A stretch of DNA of 64,000 nucleotides from assembly GCA_947579605.1 (NCBI GenBank), contig OX388322.1:6386001-6450000 (forward strand), given 5' to 3'. This document shows, in pieces, positions 19,429 through 29,050 of the stretch; the first letter of the stretch is position 1; every line of letters begins with the position of its first letter. This DNA comes from Athripsodes cinereus. Taxonomy: Eukaryota > Arthropoda > Insecta > Trichoptera > Leptoceridae. The notes beneath the pieces were generated by a model. It saw nothing but the letters and a program-made list of their open reading frames with translations. It had not been told where the DNA came from and searched no databases. A program made the position numbers and the translations under genes.

Positions 19429-22104
19429 TCTATCCAACTGCACTATACATTGAAGGACCCACCGTCCACCCGGATACCGCAGAAGTCTGGGGACTTCCAT
19501 TTATCCGAAATTCTACACTTAACAAATCTTGTCCACACCGGAGGCGCCACAGTGGGCAGCCTGAAGGGCTGGCCGGCCAAACCACCAAACCGCCAAAACC
19601 TCCGTGTGAAATCTTTTGACTAAACTCCTTCGATGTACCTTTATACGAGAGAAGCAAACATATACAAAAAAAAAAGAAAAGTAATCAAATAAACAAGTTA
19701 TCTTAACCTAAGTTACAAAATAATAAAAAGTAAAAGTGCGTAATATATTTACAAAATAATTGCATAATATTATGGAACAAAAGCTGAGTTGAGGTGTCCA
19801 GAGACTTTTACTAGGTTATTCAGGCCGGCGAACCCGAGGGTCGCCGTTACCGGGGCTGTTGCAAAGACGCTTCCCTCCCCAAGGGACATCCCAACCAGAC
19901 CTAATACTCTCCACCAAGGGAGACAGGACAATACAAAGACGAAAAAAACGAGTTCGCCCGCGACAGTCACAATCACACAAGGCAAAATCAACCATCAAGC
20001 TCTCCTAAGCGAGCCCGGCTCACGCAGGAGATCCCACCGAGACACCCAGACATCTACAAACTTCAAAAAGGCCCTGAAATTCCCAGGACAAGTCATCAAC
20101 TCCGCAAACCAGAAGGGTCTAGGAGTGTCATCACTCATACTATCAATCATCACGTTTCTTGCATCCATCATCAATGGGCACTCCCACAGGATGTGCCCCG
20201 CAGACTGAGCTCCCGTCCCACAAGCACACCACGGGTCGTCCGCAAGCCCAAGCTCAAAGAGCTTGGCTTTTAGCTCCCCATAGCCCGTCACCAACTGAAC
20301 AGAAAAGTGGTCAAAGGACAGGAAACGCCTTTTAATCCTCTCTCTCACATCTGGGAGAAAACCGTAGACAAGCCTAGCGGTTCTCCCCCGGTCCCATCTT
20401 TCTTGCCACACTTCCAACGTTCTCTCTCTAATTCGGCTGAATGCCCTACTTATTCCCCTGATTCCGGATTCCACTTGAATGGAAATACCGAGGTGCTCTA
20501 CTCTACCATCCGCCTTGATCCTACGTCTGGCCACACTGTCTAAGACTTCTAAATCGGCAGGCAGTACACCAGCAATGACTGGAAGGCCATCGCTAGCGGC
20601 TGTACGATACGCACCAGTGACGGCGAGCAGCGGGAGTCTCTGTCCCCTCAAGACCGCCGTCGACACAGAGCCCACCAAGAGTCTGTGCGACCAAACACGG
20701 GCAGCATACGTGACTTGCGCCACGTACGTCGCCCGATATATGGCTCTCACAGTTCCCGACCTCAGACCCCATGTACCACGACTCAGTCTGCGAAGAGTAA
20801 AAAACAGTACTTTTGCTCTATCGGCAGTTGCTCTTACGTGCGGAAGGAAGGAAAAGCCTCTGTCCAGGACAACACCCAGATATCGGACTTCATCGACCAC
20901 CCTGACGGGTGTTCCACTCATCCGAAGGACCGGGTTTCTGCCCCTTCCAAGCGTACTCTTCAACCACATCGCGGAGGTCTTGCTCGGTGAGAAAACAAGC
21001 CTATTCACACTGCCCCACGTCACGACGCGCTCGATCGCGGTTTTAAATTTGTCCTCGATCGCTCTTCTCGTGCTGCCAGACAGCAGGAGGAGAGCATCGT
21101 CGGCATAAGCAAAGATTGTGCAGCCAGGCGGAAGATCCATTCTCAAAAGGTCATCGAAGAGAACGTTCCACAGGAATGGTCCGAGAACCGAACCCTGCGG
21201 ACAGCCCATATCCACACCTCTTTCAACCATGTGTCCTGCGTGAGTGATCACCACCGACCTGTCACTGAAGTAGCTGCTGATGACTTCAAACAGCCAGCGG
21301 GGGCAACCCCGTATCTTCAGTTTGACCAGGATGAGTGGCCACCACGCATTATCAAAGGCCCCAGCTATGTCAAGAAAGACACCCAGTACATTCTTCTCTT
21401 CTCTATCATCCCTCCACTTCATGCAGGCGTCAATGGCGTGCTCCGTGGATAAGCCCCGGCTGAAGCCAAACTGTTTTGGATCTCCCGGCGCAAGGGCCCC
21501 AGCAAGCCGGTTCCTCAACAAGATCTCTAGTATCTTGCCAAAGGAAGGCAGCAGAGTGATGGGCCTATACGCCTTGAGATCCGACAGTGGCTTGTCATTG
21601 CCTTTGGGGATTACTCTGAGCAAGCCTCTCTTCCATACTTTCGGAAACACTCCCTGTCTCAGACAGATCTGGAAAAGCCCCAGCATCTCTGCCGGACAGA
21701 ACCTCCAGACCTGCTTCACAATCGCACCATTCACTCTGTCAATCCCAGGTGCTTTCCTTGGTCCTAATCCCTTGACGATTTCACCCAATTCTTGATGTGT
21801 CACATCGTCAATTTCGATTACTGACTCATCGGGGGGGCAGCGTGACCAGAAACGCAGCGCCGAATGATATGGTGTGTCCCTCGACATTGAGTCAAGGGGC
21901 ACCAAACCATTCAACAGCGCCCTTAGTGTGCCGTCAATACACACTGTTTCACTATCGCCAGAAACAATACTGGTAAGATAATGATCGGCAGACCTTTTAG
22001 ACTTAACCACAGTTCGAGTCACAGACCAAGGGTCGGCGTTTCCCATTTCTGTTATCCACTCTTTCCAGGCCGACTGCACTAATCAATTCTATCCAACTGC
22101 ACTA
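19429..22104 (-). mobile_element. R1-clade LINE insertion with 17-bp target duplication
   Basis: The direct repeat TCTATCCAACTGCACTA occurs at 19429-19445 and 22088-22104. The element between them (about 19446-22087) is GC-rich against its surroundings. It is 5'-truncated, lacking ORF1 and the endonuclease, and ends in a roughly 550-bp 3' UTR. At the 5' junction a short filler repeats ACTGCACTAAT (22072-22082), a scar resembling template slippage on the target. The target is not recognisable 28S rDNA, although R1 itself is rDNA-specific. Confidence 0.85.
19995..22079 (-). CDS. R1-clade LINE reverse transcriptase, 5'-truncated ORF2
   Basis: A 694-residue open frame. RT motifs appear in order: KAYRPITLLPSFGKILE (about residues 169-185), FLDIAGAFDNAWW (235-247) with the first catalytic Asp, MGCPQGSVLGPFLWN (291-305), and FAYADDALLL (323-332) with the YADD pair. 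The C-terminus carries WCACG, H629 and C634, a C-x1-C-x8-H-x4-C motif typical of the R1 clade. LDI.GAFDN.WW is also R1-like. The N-terminal APE endonuclease is missing, and an in-frame TAG sits just upstream of the first codon (GTG), so this is a truncated copy and not a usable start. No internal stop is present, which indicates recent insertion. The protein would work in target-primed reverse transcription. Confidence 0.9.
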   Translation of the reverse strand: MQSAWKEWITEMGNADPWSVTRTVVKSKRSADHYLTSIVSGDSETVCIDGTLRALLNGLVPLDSMSRDTPYHSALRFWSRCPPDESVIEIDDVTHQELGEIVKGLGPRKAPGIDRVNGAIVKQVWRFCPAEMLGLFQICLRQGVFPKVWKRGLLRVIPKGNDKPLSDLKAYRPITLLPSFGKILEILLRNRLAGALAPGDPKQFGFSRGLSTEHAIDACMKWRDDREEKNVLGVFLDIAGAFDNAWWPLILVKLKIRGCPRWLFEVISSYFSDRSVVITHAGHMVERGVDMGCPQGSVLGPFLWNVLFDDLLRMDLPPGCTIFAYADDALLLLSGSTRRAIEDKFKTAIERVVTWGSVNRLVFSPSKTSAMWLKSTLGRGRNPVLRMSGTPVRVVDEVRYLGVVLDRGFSFLPHVRATADRAKVLFFTLRRLSRGTWGLRSGTVRAIYRATYVAQVTYAARVWSHRLLVGSVSTAVLRGQRLPLLAVTGAYRTAASDGLPVIAGVLPADLEVLDSVARRRIKADGRVEHLGISIQVESGIRGISRAFSRIRERTLEVWQERWDRGRTARLVYGFLPDVRERIKRRFLSFDHFSVQLVTGYGELKAKLFELGLADDPWCACGTGAQSAGHILWECPLMMDARNVMIDSMSDDTPRPFWFAELMTCPGNFRAFLKFVDVWVSRWDLLREPGSLRRA

Positions 22105-22117
22105 ATTAATATTCCCT

Positions 22118-22268
22118 GTGGGAGCACACAACAGAAACCAGCCTCTTCCATTCACAGCGTCTCTGGGCCAATCGAGTCATTATCCACGGATATGAGCAAT
22201 TGTGATTAAAATAAATGTTTGTTTGTAGAAATAGGAAGGCAAAGAAAAATGTAATTACTTTTAAGAAT
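22118..22268 (+). repeat. LINE-like 3' fragment, relative at 47632-47760
   Basis: CAGAAACCAGCCTCTTCCATTC without its last bases, GCGTCTCTGGGCCAAT and CGAGTCA match, with drift, the series GCAGAAACCAGTATGC, GTGTCTTTGAGCCAGTTGAG at 47632-47760. It lies directly beside the R1 element's target duplication, so the R1 element landed in an older repeat. Confidence 0.5.
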
Positions 22269-23197
22269 TTCCATAACAGTCTTTGTCTTTTAAGTTTATT
22301 GTTTATTGCTTGTTTATGAATGGTTTGTTATATTAATGATTATTTGTATTCTTTTTTTTTATATCACATCAATAATAATTATTGTGTGTATGAGTTACTT
22401 AAATGATTATCACCAAAGTATAAATTGTATGTATATGTATATATTTTGTTAATGGCAATTTTCCGTAAATGAATGATAAATAAATAAATTAATTAATCTG
22501 AGCTAACAACTAGTACGTAGAAAATACGTACAAACTGTAAGCTAATTTTAAGTCTATATTGTTAAAGTAAAGGTTGTATTTAATTTCAGGAAGGAATTTT
22601 TCATGGGGAGACCTTCAGCCGAACCTTGAGCCCTTCCTTAGAAAGAATTTGCATGAAGAGTATGGATGACACATGAACTGACACTCCTGTAACATTCACG
22701 GGTGAGGGAAGTAGCAATCCCTAATTTATGGACCTTTGTTTTGGTCCTGCTTATCCTCGACTTTATTTCCTATCTATTCTTGCGTCCTGCCCATTGCATT
22801 ATTCAATATTTATAGGGGAAAAATCACTTTTATATATGTATAGATATAATGACATTGAACTTTTTGACATTCAATGCCGGGTAAATAATTTCAACAATAA
22901 AATTATTTAAAATATACATATTTAGAGAATTCACAATATGCGAGGAAGCGCCGTATGGGCGAACATAATATAATAATAATCTAATATTTTGTTTTGTTAA
23001 AACTCATAACATAACCATTCTAATTAATATAGGTACATAATTATTCAAATACATGTATTGTGAATTTTACTAATTATTCGTTGAGGGATGTCGGATTGAC
23101 AGAATAACATGTCACGAAAATTTCCAAATTGATTATTTGTTAGTTTTGGGAAAAAATTTTTTTTTTGACATTGTAGTTCACCAAATGGAGTGCTCTC
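22269..23197. other. AT-rich DNA, possible LINE tail at 22420-22495
   Basis: AATGATAAATAAATAAATT near 22468 looks like a plus-strand LINE 3' tail. A slightly GC-richer stretch at 22595-22735 gave no match I recognise. No gene is supported. Confidence 0.4.
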
Positions 23198-23404
23198 GGG
23201 TTACTCTTGACAAAATCTAAATACGATCTAAATCTTGATCATAGGTACGACGCGCGAATTGACTTTTAGTCAATAATACGTGCATACCAATCTCGCGGTA
23301 GTGGTAGCGCGGTAATTTTGACTATAGTCCCTTCACGCGTCGTATGATTAAGATCAAGACTAGATTAAGATCGTATATATGTAGATTGTGTCAAGATTAA
23401 CCTT
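23198..23404. mobile_element. MITE-G, uninterrupted copy
   Basis: A 207-bp element with long inverted ends. The left begins GGGTTACTCTTGACAAAATC, and the right-end complement begins AGGTTAATCTTGACACAATC. Both arms continue through a TACGACGCGYGAA block. The interior ATACCAATCTCGCGG is shared with the nested copy at 10117-10511. The flanks GCT at both sides may be a 3-bp target duplication, which would fit PIF/Harbinger, but the other copy does not confirm it. Confidence 0.7.
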
Positions 23405-23487
23405 GCTGTTCTTTCGTTCAAAAGGTTTCCGACGGTCTGATCGGTCTTTCACAATACATCGCTCCTATAGGGTCGAACAAGATATAA

Positions 23488-23690
23488 GATAGGGAGGCTC
23501 AATGTCGCCAGCACTCTTTAACTGTTATATACAACGAGCTGTTGATGAACTGAGAGAAGAAATGAAGAACTGTACAGGAGTGAAAATAAATGGGAAAAAG
23601 GTTAACATAATTCGATATGCTGACGATATAGAACTGCTCGTAGATTCTGAGAAGTAGCTGAATGAACTCTTAAGTAGAGTTCAGACTATT
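23488..23690 (+). pseudogene. LINE-Z reverse transcriptase fragment
   Basis: Encodes GSMSPALFNCYIQRAVDELR, then KINGKKVNIIRYADD with the RT catalytic YADD, ending at an in-frame TAG after DSEK. It matches residues of the longer LINE-Z at 42681-43653 closely. Both ends are lost, and a T-rich LINE-W tail follows directly. Confidence 0.8.
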
Positions 23691-24152
23691 TTTTTTTTTT
23701 TTTATTTTTTTTATTTTATTTATTTCATATAATATAAACATTAAATACAAATATACAGTCGCGCCAAATCCATTAAAATATATTTGTCGGCGCGTTCCTT
23801 ACAAAATAACAATATATACATAATTTATTTCAACCTAATCCAAAGCATCGAACATAAACTTAACAACTAAAGTATTTACAAAATTTCAATTATATACAAA
23901 TGCACATTTCAGCAGCCATTCCTTGACAAGTCTTTTTATTGCAATCTTACTACCACATTTCTTAATAGATGTCGGCATCATATTAAGCAATTTAGGCACG
24001 TTATATTCTAAAGTTCTCTTACCGTATTTATTATTATATTTTGGTACCAAGTATCCATCATTCGATTTAAATCTAGTATGATGAGCATGCCGCGGTTTTG
24101 TCTTATACTCATCTTTCAAAAACTGGTCAAGAACTATCTTTTGCCAAAACAT
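23691..24152 (-). mobile_element. LINE-W 3' end with ORF C-terminus
   Basis: The minus strand encodes the C-terminal stretch KTKPRHAHHTRFKSND, KYNNKYGKRTLEYNVPKLLN and then MMPTSIKKC, the R.N/YGK.....Y..PK..N.LP pattern of LINE tails. The 3' UTR has a stem-loop near 23760-23795 (CGCGCCAAAT against ATTTGTCGGCGCG) and ends in a T/TTTA tail. It is 5'-truncated. Confidence 0.65.
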
Positions 24153-24345
24153 TTCACTTTAGATGATTATCCAGAGTGTCAGGGTCAAAGCTATTCATCA
24201 AAATTATGTCGGATGGGGAATCGCTTTCTTCCGTCATCATTAGTGATCACTATTGATGAAACATCTATTCATACCTTTTCATTTTGGAAGATCATCCAGA
24301 GTGATCACTGTTCACTGTAGATCAGAGAACAAGTGTAAATACCCC
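24153..24345. repeat. Second copy of the 12.77-kb inverted-repeat element
   Basis: Shares TTCACTTTAGATGATTATCC, GAGTGTCAGGGTCAAA, AGTGATCACTATTGATGAAA and GATCATCCAGAGTGATCACT with 12771-13240, but is internally deleted. It abuts the LINE-W ORF fragment. Confidence 0.5.
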
Positions 24346-24493
24346 TTACGGCAAAGGACCCAGAGAGTTAAGAATGTCATGGGTAGATATGAACCTAACC
24401 GGCAATCTGAGAAGAGAGAGATGATTTTTGCCTTGTGTTCCTGAGAGAAACGTTGAAGGACATTTCATAACGTAATATATACCTATGTCAATT

Positions 24494-24598
24494 TCCACAA
24501 ATCGAGCTAGTCACAAAAAATATATGAATCTTGTATTATGTATACTAACGCGACGATACAATGCACCAAACATTTGTACACGTAACACATAAACCCAG
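24494..24598 (-). mobile_element. SINE-T partial copy
   Basis: Shares CGAGCTAGTC, TATGAATCTTGTATT and ACGCGACGATACA with the body of the SINE-T at 5068-5446. The tRNA-like head is missing, so this copy is 5'-truncated or deleted. Confidence 0.6.
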
Positions 24599-24668
24599 GA
24601 AAATAAAAGAAAAATGGCCGGATAATGAACCCGTTAGTGAAAATATATTTTTAACTTTGAGGTATCTC

Positions 24669-24893
24669 TTATCTATCTATCTGTACCCTCACGCTGTGTC
24701 CCAAGTCATGTAGGCAGAGAGAACAGAATGCCATATAAATCTATCCTTTCATACTTATTTCGCTTCTTCTACATTCATACAATTTCCCATGCACGCACGT
24801 TGATTTCTCTTACTTAACACACGACCGTCCTTGATAATTTGATCCATGTGATTAAGCCACGTGGTTCTCGGATGCACACGCTTCCTCACACCT
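24669..24893 (-). pseudogene. LINE-X tail fragment with (TATC)n
   Basis: In plus reading: ATCTATCTATCTGTACCCTC, CACGCTGTGTCCCAAG, then antisense codons for the tail of the LINE-X ORF (relative at 44886-45510). The hairpin preceding the tail is mutated. It is 5'-truncated. Confidence 0.75.
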
Positions 24894-24895
24894 TT

Positions 24896-25120
24896 TCATT
24901 CAGATTCACATTTAAGAGTACCTATAGTTAAATCTCGTTGATGGCATTTGTCGTTAACTTCTTTGAGAGCTTCCAGTAAAGAATAAGAGGTGACAACTTG
25001 CATATTTATTACAAGCAGAGAGTTCACTGACTTTCTAACTTTTGTTGAAGATGCCATGAATAGATAGTATTCTTCCAGTAAACGAAGTTTGTCAAGACAC
25101 TTCAAAGTTTCATCGAGTTA
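24896..25120 (-). other. Possible host exon or retropseudogene (unidentified)
   Basis: A minus-strand frame reads TLKCLDKLRLLEEYYLFMAS, then KVRKSVNSLLVINMQVV and SLLEALKEVNDKCHQRDL. The composition is protein-like and helix-prone, unlike the chance frames nearby. A weak donor-like TGTGAATC lies near 24905, and no convincing acceptor was found. It could be an exon, a fragment of a processed copy, or chance. I do not recognise the protein. Confidence 0.3.
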
Positions 25121-26628
25121 TTATCACAATTTTAGTTTGATATCATTTCTACTCATCAATTTAATACAAGCAATTTGAATAATATGTAACAAAACAAAAA
25201 GTGTGTAGGTGCAAATTTCTATAATCAATAATTTAAAATCTAAAACTAAGTATAAACTATAATTGATATAATAAAATATTATAATCCTCTACGGTAAGAT
25301 GAAAAATAATAAACATAAAAAGTTTTCATTGCCGCAATTTTTTGTAAAAAAAATTGGCTAAATTTATACTATAAAGTCCAAAAAAGTGAGTACAATCTCT
25401 TCATAGATCATCGACTTATGGGACAGGCTACCTAAATACTGAAATAATTAAAAATATTAGGTAATAATAAGTATTTATAATAACATGAAGATTTCACGAG
25501 GCACGCAATATCAGTACAAATTACAGGCTTCTGTATATAATTAAATAGTACATTTAATATTAATAAATGTATGTCTATGGGTAATCATATAGTGAGGTAT
25601 TTAAACATTTTTTATTAGACCAACTCGACAACGAAGCAGGTAATTAGGTGACATTAAAACATCCTTATTTAATATTTTTTTATGAAAAAAGATAAAGTAC
25701 TTGTATAGCTTTTTTGTGTCTATTTTTATATTGAACTTGAATCTCTTGCAATGAAAACTTTCAAATATTGTTTTGTTTTTTATTTTCATGGAGAAATAGC
25801 TTGATAATTCTATATTTAAATCCATTGTACCATTCACAATGTTTCCGCTAGCTCCCTTTCACAATACACCGTTCTTATAACAACGATATTAGAGCATTTG
25901 GAACGTTGATATTATAGAAGTTTGTTTTTAAGATTCAATTTCACACAGTTCAAACATCATCTATTACTTAGGATCGCATTGGCCAAAAGCTAAAAAGCCC
26001 ACGAGAATTTTGAAGGATATTATTATAATAATATCCCAAAGCATGATATGAAATCAAATAATTTATCGTCAAAAAATTGTTTTTAATAATCTTAAAGTTT
26101 CAGAGATGCTGGGGTGGGCATGGGTTGGTTCGGGCAAAGATATGTCTATGGGTTCGGGGAACACTAAATATATGCCTATTATGGGATCTAGTATTAATGA
26201 TTCTCCTTATTATTGTCATTGTTGAATTATATAGTTTTCTTTTTATGCTTATGAATATTAATAAATAGATAAATTTAGTTCCTTTCCTGTAATCTCAAAA
26301 GGAATATTAGAGGATGTAAGAAGAAGTAGTAAATGTTATAGTTACCAAGGTGTATAGTCTCGGCAGTGTTGGGTTTAGCGGTGGCCGAGTCACCGATAGC
26401 ATTCCCCATCACACCAAGCTCCATGGCGTCACGGTGTTTCTTTCTCCTCACTCACTTTGCTCTGTCACAATCTACCAAAGAGACATTCTGAAACAAAAAG
26501 AAAAATGTAAAATTAAAAAACTGTTATATACTTGGATGTCGAAGCAGAGCTACAAAATGTCACAAGATGTTATTGCTCAGGTTAGTCATTCAAAGTTTTT
26601 TCAACAAAATTACATATAAGTATAAACT
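25121..26628. other. AT-rich DNA; short repeat core 25848-25910
   Basis: CCCTTTCACAATACACCGTTC and CGATATTAGAGCA-like words recur at 38387, 49313 and elsewhere, marking a small interspersed repeat. A stretch at 26366-26480 (GCGGTGGCCGAGTCACCGA) is tRNA-like in flavour but lacks a B-box. No gene is supported. Confidence 0.35.
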
Positions 26629-26870
26629 TGTTCCGGGCCGTGGTCTGATGGGTAGAAATTCTCCCGACGTTTCGTCTACAGCTGTGGTAGGCATCTTCAA
26701 GGGGGTTGTTTGAATATCTAGTTGACCGGAGATGAGACGATGAGGCAAAGGGCGGAGTCCTCTTTTCAATTGTTGTCTCACGGGAGGCTCAACTGGCACT
26801 AGTGTTGAAACATTTATTGTTGTGTGACCAAAATTACATTTGCTTCTCACATATTTGTTGACACGAAATC
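26629..26870 (-). mobile_element. Penelope-like terminal fragment
   Basis: On the minus strand: CTTGAAGATGCCTACCACAG, then GTAGACGAAACGTCGGGAGA and a CCGGAACAAG end. The GA.GATGCC...GACGAAACGTCGGGAG phrase is characteristic of Penelope-like element ends in animals. An 86-codon antisense frame crosses it by chance. No RT is attached. Confidence 0.45.
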
Positions 26871-28159
26871 ATTTATTAACATAATTGTGGGTCATTGTTA
26901 CTAACTTTTTTTAGCCTTAAACGATATCAAGTTTCAAAAAATAGCGTTTTTTCGTTTAATAAATCCTCAATTTCATATAATGTTTTCTCGGTGGATATAA
27001 CATAATATGATACATTTTTAGTAAAGGTGAATGAATACATTATCAAAAATATCATAACAAGAACTGCAAAAAAATATTCATATGTCACTCTGGACAAAAT
27101 TTGACACAGTCTAGTCTCGCTCCGATACACAGAATTATATTCTCGTTGCATCTTAGTATTTATCTTTAATAGGAACATAATTCCGAGAGTCACCAATCCT
27201 GACTATGAAACCAGCCCAACTGCACCTTCTGTAAATTGGTGACGTTAAACGAACAAGTAAGATTTGAGAATGACCATTTTGGTACAGGAAGGAGGTGTAT
27301 CGGCAGGTCAGAGTAGAGTAGGCAATGTACTCTGATGATATTCAACGGGTGGCCAATGGTAGATAAATGGACACAGTGTTCAATCAAGATGGAGAGATGT
27401 TGAGATATAAGAAGGAGATCTTGTACTAATGATGAACCACTCAGTATCCGTAATACAAATCTCTTTTATACTACCACGTATTCTATTTAGTACAAGATAG
27501 CACTTTTGAAAGAATATTATCAAGCATAATTTACAACGAATATTTGGAGTAGACCCCACCACCATGTGGCACTAATAATTGCCCAAGGAGAAGTAGATTT
27601 ACAAGGAATATTTGGAGTTTTCTATATTTCATAAAAATGTGTTGTCAAGCTTGAAAAAAAAACACCAAACGTAAGCGAATAAAAATCTCGTACTAAGCCT
27701 TCTGGATATAAGGTAGGTAATTGGATATAAAGAAAGTACAATTGTAAGCGTAATTAGTTTATTTTTAGGATGTAATGGAATAATTAGTGAGAAAAGGTTT
27801 ATTCTGCGTTTTGTATTTTTAACTTTCTTCACTCTAGTAGCCTCTAGGTGTAAAGGAATAGACAAATACAAATTTAATAAACATAATTTTGAAATTATTT
27901 CCTCAATTTTCCTAAAATATGTTGAAGTTTGTCTTCAGTTATTTTCGTACGGTTAATATTTATCTTTTAATATTTCAGTCACTAAATCAATTCATATAAA
28001 TATGTAAATCAATAAGTTTGTTTCCTTTGAAACATTAGGTATACTCAGATTTATTTAAAATTTGATACGTATTTAAATAGTAAAATATTACTACTGTATA
28101 TATGGCAAATTTTGTTTAAATATTCAAAATACATAGGTACCTAAATATATATAAAAATC
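26871..28159. other. No recognised feature
   Basis: Mostly AT-rich. A minus-strand region at 27190-27560 with open frames (IEHCVHLSTIGHPLNIIRV) might be a decayed Penelope ORF end given its neighbour at 26629, but the match is too weak to assert. Confidence 0.3.
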
Positions 28160-28340
28160 ATACTGCCTCAGAAAAGACTCAAGTCTAGCGAGGCAGTTAA
28201 TTAAATTTTGTATAATAAATATAAGAATATGTGTATTTAGATAATTATATTAGTAATGTTTAGACAGCAAAATTTGTAGGATTTAAGTTTCTTTTGTTGT
28301 TGTAATATTTCTGGAAAATAAATAAATAAATAAAATATAG
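28160..28340 (+). mobile_element. LINE 3' UTR with stem-loop and (AATA)n tail
   Basis: An 8-bp stem, ACTGCCTC against GAGGCAGT (28162-28197), encloses a GACTCAAGTC inner stem. The region ends in AAATAAATAAATAAATAAA. The same hairpin-plus-tail layout occurs at several LINE-W ends, here in sense orientation. Confidence 0.45.
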
Positions 28341-29050
28341 GTATATATATAAACAGTGTGACTAGTTATAAAATAATCATACATATATACCATCACGCCG
28401 CTTCCCTCCCGGGGTAGGCAGAAAGGATCGAGAGTCACTTCCTTCTATCCTTGCATACATCTTTCGCTTCTATCACTGTCATACAATTCCTCGTGCATGC
28501 TCTCCTGTTCAATGTGCTCAACACGTGACCGTCCTGAAGGATTTGATTTAAATGATCTAGCCATTTGATCCTTGAACGTGCACGTCTCCGAGCACCATTC
28601 CTCTCAGCCAAATATATCTTCTTGGTTATTCTGTCCTCATTCATTCTTTCCACGTGCCCAAACCATCTTGACTTATTCACATTCATCCTTGTAATTTCAC
28701 CAGATTTAATTCCACATTCTTTTCGTATATCATTGTTACGCACACGATCTCTCAGACTTTTACCACACATCCTTCTCAACGATCTCATTTCCACTGCATT
28801 TATTTATTTATTAAACTTTAAACGGCTATTGCCTTTTTTGTATACAAAATAAAATCCTAACTAATACAATTTACATCAAAACATATCATTACTCTACCCT
28901 CCAAACAATTTAACATGTATACAAGAAGAAAACAGTTCAAAAATATCAGCAAAATTAAAATATATAACAAACTTTAGAAATTAATGTTAAATATTACAAA
29001 TTATAAAATAATATAGGTAATCAAAACAATCATTCAGTCCAAACCACATA

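Noticed and set aside
19429..19445. 28S rDNA target of an R1 element
   Set aside because: The duplicated target TCTATCCAACTGCACTA does not look like rDNA, and the flanks are AT-rich repeat debris.
20479..21108. 209-codon plus-strand frame
   Set aside because: Antisense shadow of the R1-clade reverse transcriptase.
26366..26480. tRNA gene or tRNA-derived SINE (GCGGTGGCCGAGTCACCG)
   Set aside because: Superficially like a tRNA D-arm, but no B-box, no cloverleaf and no second copy in the window.
27190..27560. Penelope GIY-YIG remnant
   Set aside because: EHC/GH-like spacing is suggestive given the Penelope end at 26.6 kb, but frames are broken and catalytic residues cannot be identified.
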